Assembly: GCA_964461835.1 (NCBI GenBank)
Contig: CAYWVO010000037.1
Coordinates: 1 to 33,512 of the forward strand
DNA from: CAYWVO01 sp964461835
Lineage (GTDB): Bacteria > Zixibacteria > MSB-5A5 > WJJR01 > JAJRUJ01
Length of the DNA stretch: 33,512 nt
Direction: 5' to 3'
Shown here: piece by piece, positions 29,905 through 33,512 of the stretch
How positions within the stretch are numbered: the first letter of the stretch is position 1
Layout of the letters: every line of letters starts with the position of its first letter
The notes under the pieces: model-generated
What the model was told of the DNA's origin: nothing
Database searches by the model: none
The model's input: only the letters and a program-made list of their open reading frames with translations
Translations under genes and position numbers: made by a program

Positions 29905-30798
29905 ATGAAACAGCCCGGCCTGAGAACGGCAGGCGAACGCGGCACGCTGTGGCTGCTGGCCCCCTGGATTCTGACCTTTGCGGTTTTCTGGCTCTACCCT
30001 CTGGCCCACGCCGCCTTTCTTAGCCTGAATGTATATCAACCACTTACCGGCGCGACACGGTTTGTCGGGCTGGCGCATTTTTTTGAGTTGTTTCGCGACT
30101 CTGCGTTTTTGCAATCATTAATCAACACCCTGATCTTTGTTGTTGGTACGGTGCCGGTGACTACCTGCCTGGCGCTGGCCTTGGCCCTGGCGGTCAATCG
30201 CCGTCTGCCGTTTCGCGACCTGTTTCGCGCCGGTTATTTCATTCCTACCCTTACCGCCACGGTCGTAGTTGCGCTAGTGTTCACACATTTATATTCCGCA
30301 GGCGGCTACCTGCATACCCTGGCCCACCTGTTGGGACTGGTGCGCGAGGACCTGGGGCTGCTGCTGGATGCCCGTACCGCGCTCCCGGCGGTGATGGTTA
30401 TGGATATCTGGATTTCGGTGGGATATTACATGCTACTTTTCCTGGCTGGTTTGCAGCAAATCCCGCAGGACCTTTATCAGCAGGCCGAGGTGTGTGGCGC
30501 ATCCGGCCGGCAAAAACTGTGGTACGTGACCTTGCCGTCACTGAAACCGGTGGCGTTGTACGTTGTCCTCATTAACACCATCAAATCGTTTCAAATATTC
30601 ACCGAAATTTTTGTGATGACCCAGGGTGGGCCCGTGGGGGCGACCTCTACGGTTGTGTATTTTGTTTATCGAGAGGGATTCGAGCGGTTCCGCATGGGGT
30701 ATGCCTCGGCCGCCGCCTATGTGCTGTTTTTTGTGATTCTGGCGTTTTCGATCATGCAGGCCAAGCTCTTTGGCTTTTTCCGGGAGTCGCGTTCATGA
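29905..30798 (+). CDS. Sugar ABC transporter permease, MalF/UgpA type
   Basis: A 297-residue inner-membrane protein with about six helices. The ABC-coupling EAA-type loop is DLYQQAEVCGASGRQKLWYVTLPSLKP (near residues 190-215). GGPVGATSTVVYFVYREGF is typical of UgpA/MalF-like permeases. The ribosome site before ATG 29905 is weak, but the gene order fixes the role: binding protein first, MalG-type permease next, with a 4-base ATGA overlap at 30795. Together the permeases form the channel. The ATP-hydrolysing subunit is missing from the window. Confidence 0.94.
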   Translation: MKQPGLRTAGERGTLWLLAPWILTFAVFWLYPLAHAAFLSLNVYQPLTGATRFVGLAHFFELFRDSAFLQSLINTLIFVVGTVPVTTCLALALALAVNRRLPFRDLFRAGYFIPTLTATVVVALVFTHLYSAGGYLHTLAHLLGLVREDLGLLLDARTALPAVMVMDIWISVGYYMLLFLAGLQQIPQDLYQQAEVCGASGRQKLWYVTLPSLKPVALYVVLINTIKSFQIFTEIFVMTQGGPVGATSTVVYFVYREGFERFRMGYASAAAYVLFFVILAFSIMQAKLFGFFRESRS

Positions 30799-31628
30799 GT
30801 TCACCAAATGGGCAGTATCGTACGTGGCGGGATTCCCTGATATGGATGATCTTGCTGGGCATTTTGATCGCTATGATCGCCCCGTTTGTCTGGATGCTGG
30901 TGGTCGCACTCTCGAAGAGCTCCGTCTGGGGCGGACTTTCTGATTGGCTCCCCACCAATTGGACACTCCACAATTTCGCCGATTTGTTTGCCACCCTGCC
31001 GTTTGGGGCTTACTTTTTCAACTCAGCCCTGGTGGCAGTGGTGGTGACGCTGGCAAATATCATCTTCTGTTTCATGGTGGGGTATGCTATCGCGCGACGG
31101 GAATTCCCACTCAAACGCACCTTCGTGTTTTCGATTCTGGCCGTGTTGATGGTTCCGGCGTATGTGCTTATTATCCCGCTGTTTATCTTAATCAATAACC
31201 TTGGCTGGTATGACACCTACCTGGCGCTCATCGTGCCATTTGCGGTCAACCCGCTGGGGATTGTGCTTGTTCGGCAATATGTGTCCTCTTTGCCCCGCGA
31301 TCTGGAGCATGCCGCCGCATTAGACGGCGCGGGATCGCTGCGCATCATCTTTCAGATCATCATGCCAATTTGCCGACCGGTCCTGGCGGTGCTGGCGATC
31401 CAGATTTTCTGGTTGAACTGGAATTCGTTTATCCTTCCGTTTATTCTCACCGACCAAAATGTCCGCACGCTACCGGTGGCCTTGGCGATGTTTCGCGGGT
31501 ATCAAACTGTTGACTGGCCGCACCTCTTTGCGGCGGCATCTTTGGCGACGATTCCGGTGGTAATTCTTTTTCTCTTATTCCAACGGCAAATTATCTCCGG
31601 CCTGACAGCCGGAGCGATCAAGGGATAA
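30795..31628 (+). CDS. Sugar ABC transporter permease, MalG/UgpE type
   Basis: A 277-residue inner-membrane protein with six helices. The EAA loop appears as LPRDLEHAAALDGAGSLRIIFQIIMPICRP, and the C-terminus ends RQIISGLTAGAIKG, the usual MalG/UgpE ending that contacts the ATPase. Its ATG overlaps the stop of the MalF-type gene (ATGA), so translation is coupled. It is the last gene of the operon and converges on mgtC with eight bases between. A shared ATPase (MsmX/UgpC type) must be encoded elsewhere if the importer works. Confidence 0.95.
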   Translation: MSSPNGQYRTWRDSLIWMILLGILIAMIAPFVWMLVVALSKSSVWGGLSDWLPTNWTLHNFADLFATLPFGAYFFNSALVAVVVTLANIIFCFMVGYAIARREFPLKRTFVFSILAVLMVPAYVLIIPLFILINNLGWYDTYLALIVPFAVNPLGIVLVRQYVSSLPRDLEHAAALDGAGSLRIIFQIIMPICRPVLAVLAIQIFWLNWNSFILPFILTDQNVRTLPVALAMFRGYQTVDWPHLFAAASLATIPVVILFLLFQRQIISGLTAGAIKG

Positions 31629-31636
31629 TGTACCGA

Positions 31637-32335
31637 TCAATCTTCGAGCAGGTGCCGTCGTTTGCTCACGGTGAGAATATCGGGGTCTTCCGCCAGTTGA
31701 TTCATAATCGCCTTCACGTCTTTCTCGCCGTAACAACGCAATTGAAAACCAATTTCCTGTCGGCCGTGTTCTTTATCGATACGATAGGTACGGGATTTAA
31801 TCTCATAGCCGAACGATTTGAATAACTGGGCGTACCGCTGTTCGTTGCCAAGGACATTTGCGCCCGTTATGGTGAAAACCCGGTACGCTGCTGCCGGGAT
31901 CCGTTTTTCGATCAAATCCATTAAAAACAGTGCGAACAATGCCAGCACAACACCGGTAGTGCCCAGCGCAAACATACCGGCCCCGAAAGCGAGACCAATG
32001 GCCGAGATCAACCAGATCGTCGCGGCGGTGGTCAGCCCAACTACCGATAACCGGTTCTTGATAATGACGCCGGCACCGAGGAACCCAACCCCGGTAATTG
32101 CACCCGCGGCGATGCGGGACGGATCAATTCGGATCACCATCGGGTCGAGACCCGGCATCAACAGGTAGTACTTCTCTGACAGGAGCATAATCAGCGCCGA
32201 AGCCGTGGCTACCAGCATATTGGTGCGCATGCCGGCTGCACGGCCGTGGATATACCGTTCCAGACCCACAATCGCTCCCGCCGCGGCCGCCAGCAGCACT
32301 CTCAAACCATCGCTTAATTCCAATATTTCCGACAC
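31637..32335 (-). CDS. MgtC/SapB family membrane protein
   Basis: A 232-residue protein with about five N-terminal helices containing the MgtC signatures VGLERYIHGRAAGMRTNMLV and GAITGVGFLGAGVIIK, then a cytosolic C-terminal ACT-like domain of 90 residues. MgtC proteins are implicated in magnesium limitation and in modulating ATP synthase and phosphate uptake; the exact role varies. The start is GTG 32335 with GGGAGA upstream. The gene appears monocistronic and diverges from mazG. Confidence 0.93.
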   Translation of the reverse strand: MSEILELSDGLRVLLAAAAGAIVGLERYIHGRAAGMRTNMLVATASALIMLLSEKYYLLMPGLDPMVIRIDPSRIAAGAITGVGFLGAGVIIKNRLSVVGLTTAATIWLISAIGLAFGAGMFALGTTGVVLALFALFLMDLIEKRIPAAAYRVFTITGANVLGNEQRYAQLFKSFGYEIKSRTYRIDKEHGRQEIGFQLRCYGEKDVKAIMNQLAEDPDILTVSKRRHLLED

Positions 32336-32490
32336 AATATGTCTCCCATCAGCGCCCTAGTATACGCACATTCGGGCTATTGCTATTTGTATCGGCAACA
32401 CGCCACGATGGTGAGAGCACCCACATCTGTCGCGCCAGTCAATTTGATTATCGAAGCAGATTTCCCCATATTGGCGGGCCGGAGGATGAT

Positions 32491-33282
32491 ATGAAATCGA
32501 AAAAGAAATATACCTTTGCTGATTTTGTGAACGTAATCGCCCGCCTGCGTGGTCCCGGCGGATGCCCCTGGGACCGCAAGCAGAACCACAAATCGCTGAC
32601 ACCCTATATCGTCGAGGAAACGTACGAGGTCCTCGATGCGATCGAACGCCGCAACATGGATGATCTCAACAAAGAACTCGGTGATCTCCTGCTGCAAATT
32701 ATGCTGCACGCACAGATCGCGTCCGAGCGAGGACGGTTTGATATCGATGATGTAATCGATGGTATCTGTCGCAAAATAATCGGCCGTCATCCGCATGTCT
32801 TCAAAGAGAAAGAGAAACTTACCGCGCGCAAAGTGCTGGACAATTGGGAACGCATTAAAATTAATGAGAAAGATAATCGTAAGCGGGAATCCGTGCTGGA
32901 TGGTATCCCCCGCGCGTTGCCGGCCTTACTCAAAGCGTACCGGCTGCAAGAAAAGACGGGGCGCTTTGGTTTTGACTGGGATAATCCCACCCCGGTGTTG
33001 GATAAGATTGACGAGGAAACAGAGGAGTTGCGCAAATCTCTCAGGCAACGCAGGAAAGATGAACTGGAAAATGAGATTGGTGATGTCTTCTTTGCGCTGG
33101 TGAACCTGGCCCGGCATTTGAAGATTGATCCCGAACGTGCGCTCGAACGCACCAACCGCAAGTTCACCCGCAGATTTAAGTACATCGAAAAGAATCTTCC
33201 CAAACACGGCAAGACCCTGGCCGACGCCACGCTCGACGATATGGATCCCTTGTGGGATGAGGCGAAGGGGAAGATTGGGTAG
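32491..33282 (+). CDS. mazG: Nucleoside triphosphate pyrophosphohydrolase MazG
   Basis: A 263-residue protein with two MazG repeats. The N-terminal one starts FADFVNVIARLRGPGGCPWDRKQ, has EETYEVLDAI with the metal-binding Glu pair, and ELGDLLLQIMLHAQIA. The C-terminal one has DEETEELRKSL and NEIGDVFFALVNLARHL, followed by FTRRFKYIEKNL. The enzyme hydrolyses NTPs to NMPs and pyrophosphate in nucleotide sanitation or stringent-response control. ATG 32491 has a perfect GGAGGATGAT ribosome site; earlier starts are unsupported. The last 230 bases of the window, after its stop, hold nothing I can identify. Confidence 0.96.
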   Translation: MKSKKKYTFADFVNVIARLRGPGGCPWDRKQNHKSLTPYIVEETYEVLDAIERRNMDDLNKELGDLLLQIMLHAQIASERGRFDIDDVIDGICRKIIGRHPHVFKEKEKLTARKVLDNWERIKINEKDNRKRESVLDGIPRALPALLKAYRLQEKTGRFGFDWDNPTPVLDKIDEETEELRKSLRQRRKDELENEIGDVFFALVNLARHLKIDPERALERTNRKFTRRFKYIEKNLPKHGKTLADATLDDMDPLWDEAKGKIG

Positions 33283-33512
33283 GAGGAATACGATGTAAAT
33301 CAGGCATCCTGCCAGCATACTCACAGGCGCGACGCTCGTGCCATGCCACACATCAGTCCCGTGCTATCCAGTACCGAAATATTCTACTCATTCCCTTGCA
33401 AAAAGCTTCCTACCTCTTTACTTTTCTACGGAGTCAGTGATTCCGCACCACGGTAAAAAAGTTCTATCCCACCGGACGACGCGGGGGTGATGTTGGGTAT
33501 GGTAACGCGTAA

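Noticed and set aside
33283..33512. Possible gene or RNA at the right end
   Set aside because: No ribosome site with an open frame, no stable hairpin and no recognisable motif were found.

Overview
The window reads as a bacterial chromosome segment. It is gene-dense, with about 31 protein genes on both strands and mostly short gaps. I see no tRNA, rRNA, IS element, phage or CRISPR array. The mix of genes suggests an uncultured FCB-group-like lineage (Zixibacteria, KSB1 or similar) with a diderm envelope: a lipoprotein-type sugar-binding protein, a predicted outer-membrane barrel, a dockerin-like secreted protein, a class I two-subunit fumarase, an Rrf2 regulator and a Rieske/cytochrome b/octaheme cytochrome module. 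The phylum is an inference and is not proven by anything in the sequence.

Layout. 1-4321 (minus strand): a likely operon of two half-size nucleoside-gate membrane proteins, a MATE exporter, a histone-deacetylase-fold amidohydrolase and an FAH-family hydrolase. 4394-4839: a GYD-domain gene with its own promoter and a bidirectional terminator. 4894-8689: a nucleotide-sugar dehydrogenase diverging from a large PqqD-like/M50 protease/HlyD fusion. 8816-10048: a class I aminotransferase. 10049-10510: a 460-base non-coding stretch packed with inverted repeats. 10511-14798: Rrf2 regulator, Rieske protein, cytochrome b, octaheme cytochrome c of the hydroxylamine-oxidoreductase family and an unknown protein, which together look like a quinol-linked nitrogen-oxide respiratory or detoxification module. 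14913-17082: a DapF-like epimerase and an MFS transporter. 17087-17995 (minus): a secreted dockerin-like protein whose frame is broken twice. 18290-22172: TrpF-like, ArgS and AroA-like genes. 22150-23406 (minus): a secreted barrel protein. 23602-28184: polysaccharide deacetylase, L27, fumarase alpha and beta, and an asparagine-synthetase-like protein. 28242-28442 (minus): L28. 28651-31628: a sugar ABC importer without its ATPase. 31637-32335 (minus): MgtC. 32491-33282: MazG.

The most unusual theme is that five intact, full-length metabolic-enzyme homologues have lost residues their families need. The UDP-glucose dehydrogenase homologue has Ser for the catalytic Cys and Tyr for a conserved Asn. 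The DapF homologue has Ser for its second catalytic Cys. The asparagine-synthetase homologue has Ser for Cys2. The TrpF homologue lacks the catalytic Asp and phosphate loops. The AroA homologue lacks all the recognisable EPSP-synthase signatures. They may be repurposed enzymes or pseudoenzymes rather than the standard activities their names suggest. The second point of interest is the structured intergenic region upstream of the Rrf2/octaheme operon, which shares an inverted-repeat element with the left end of the window.
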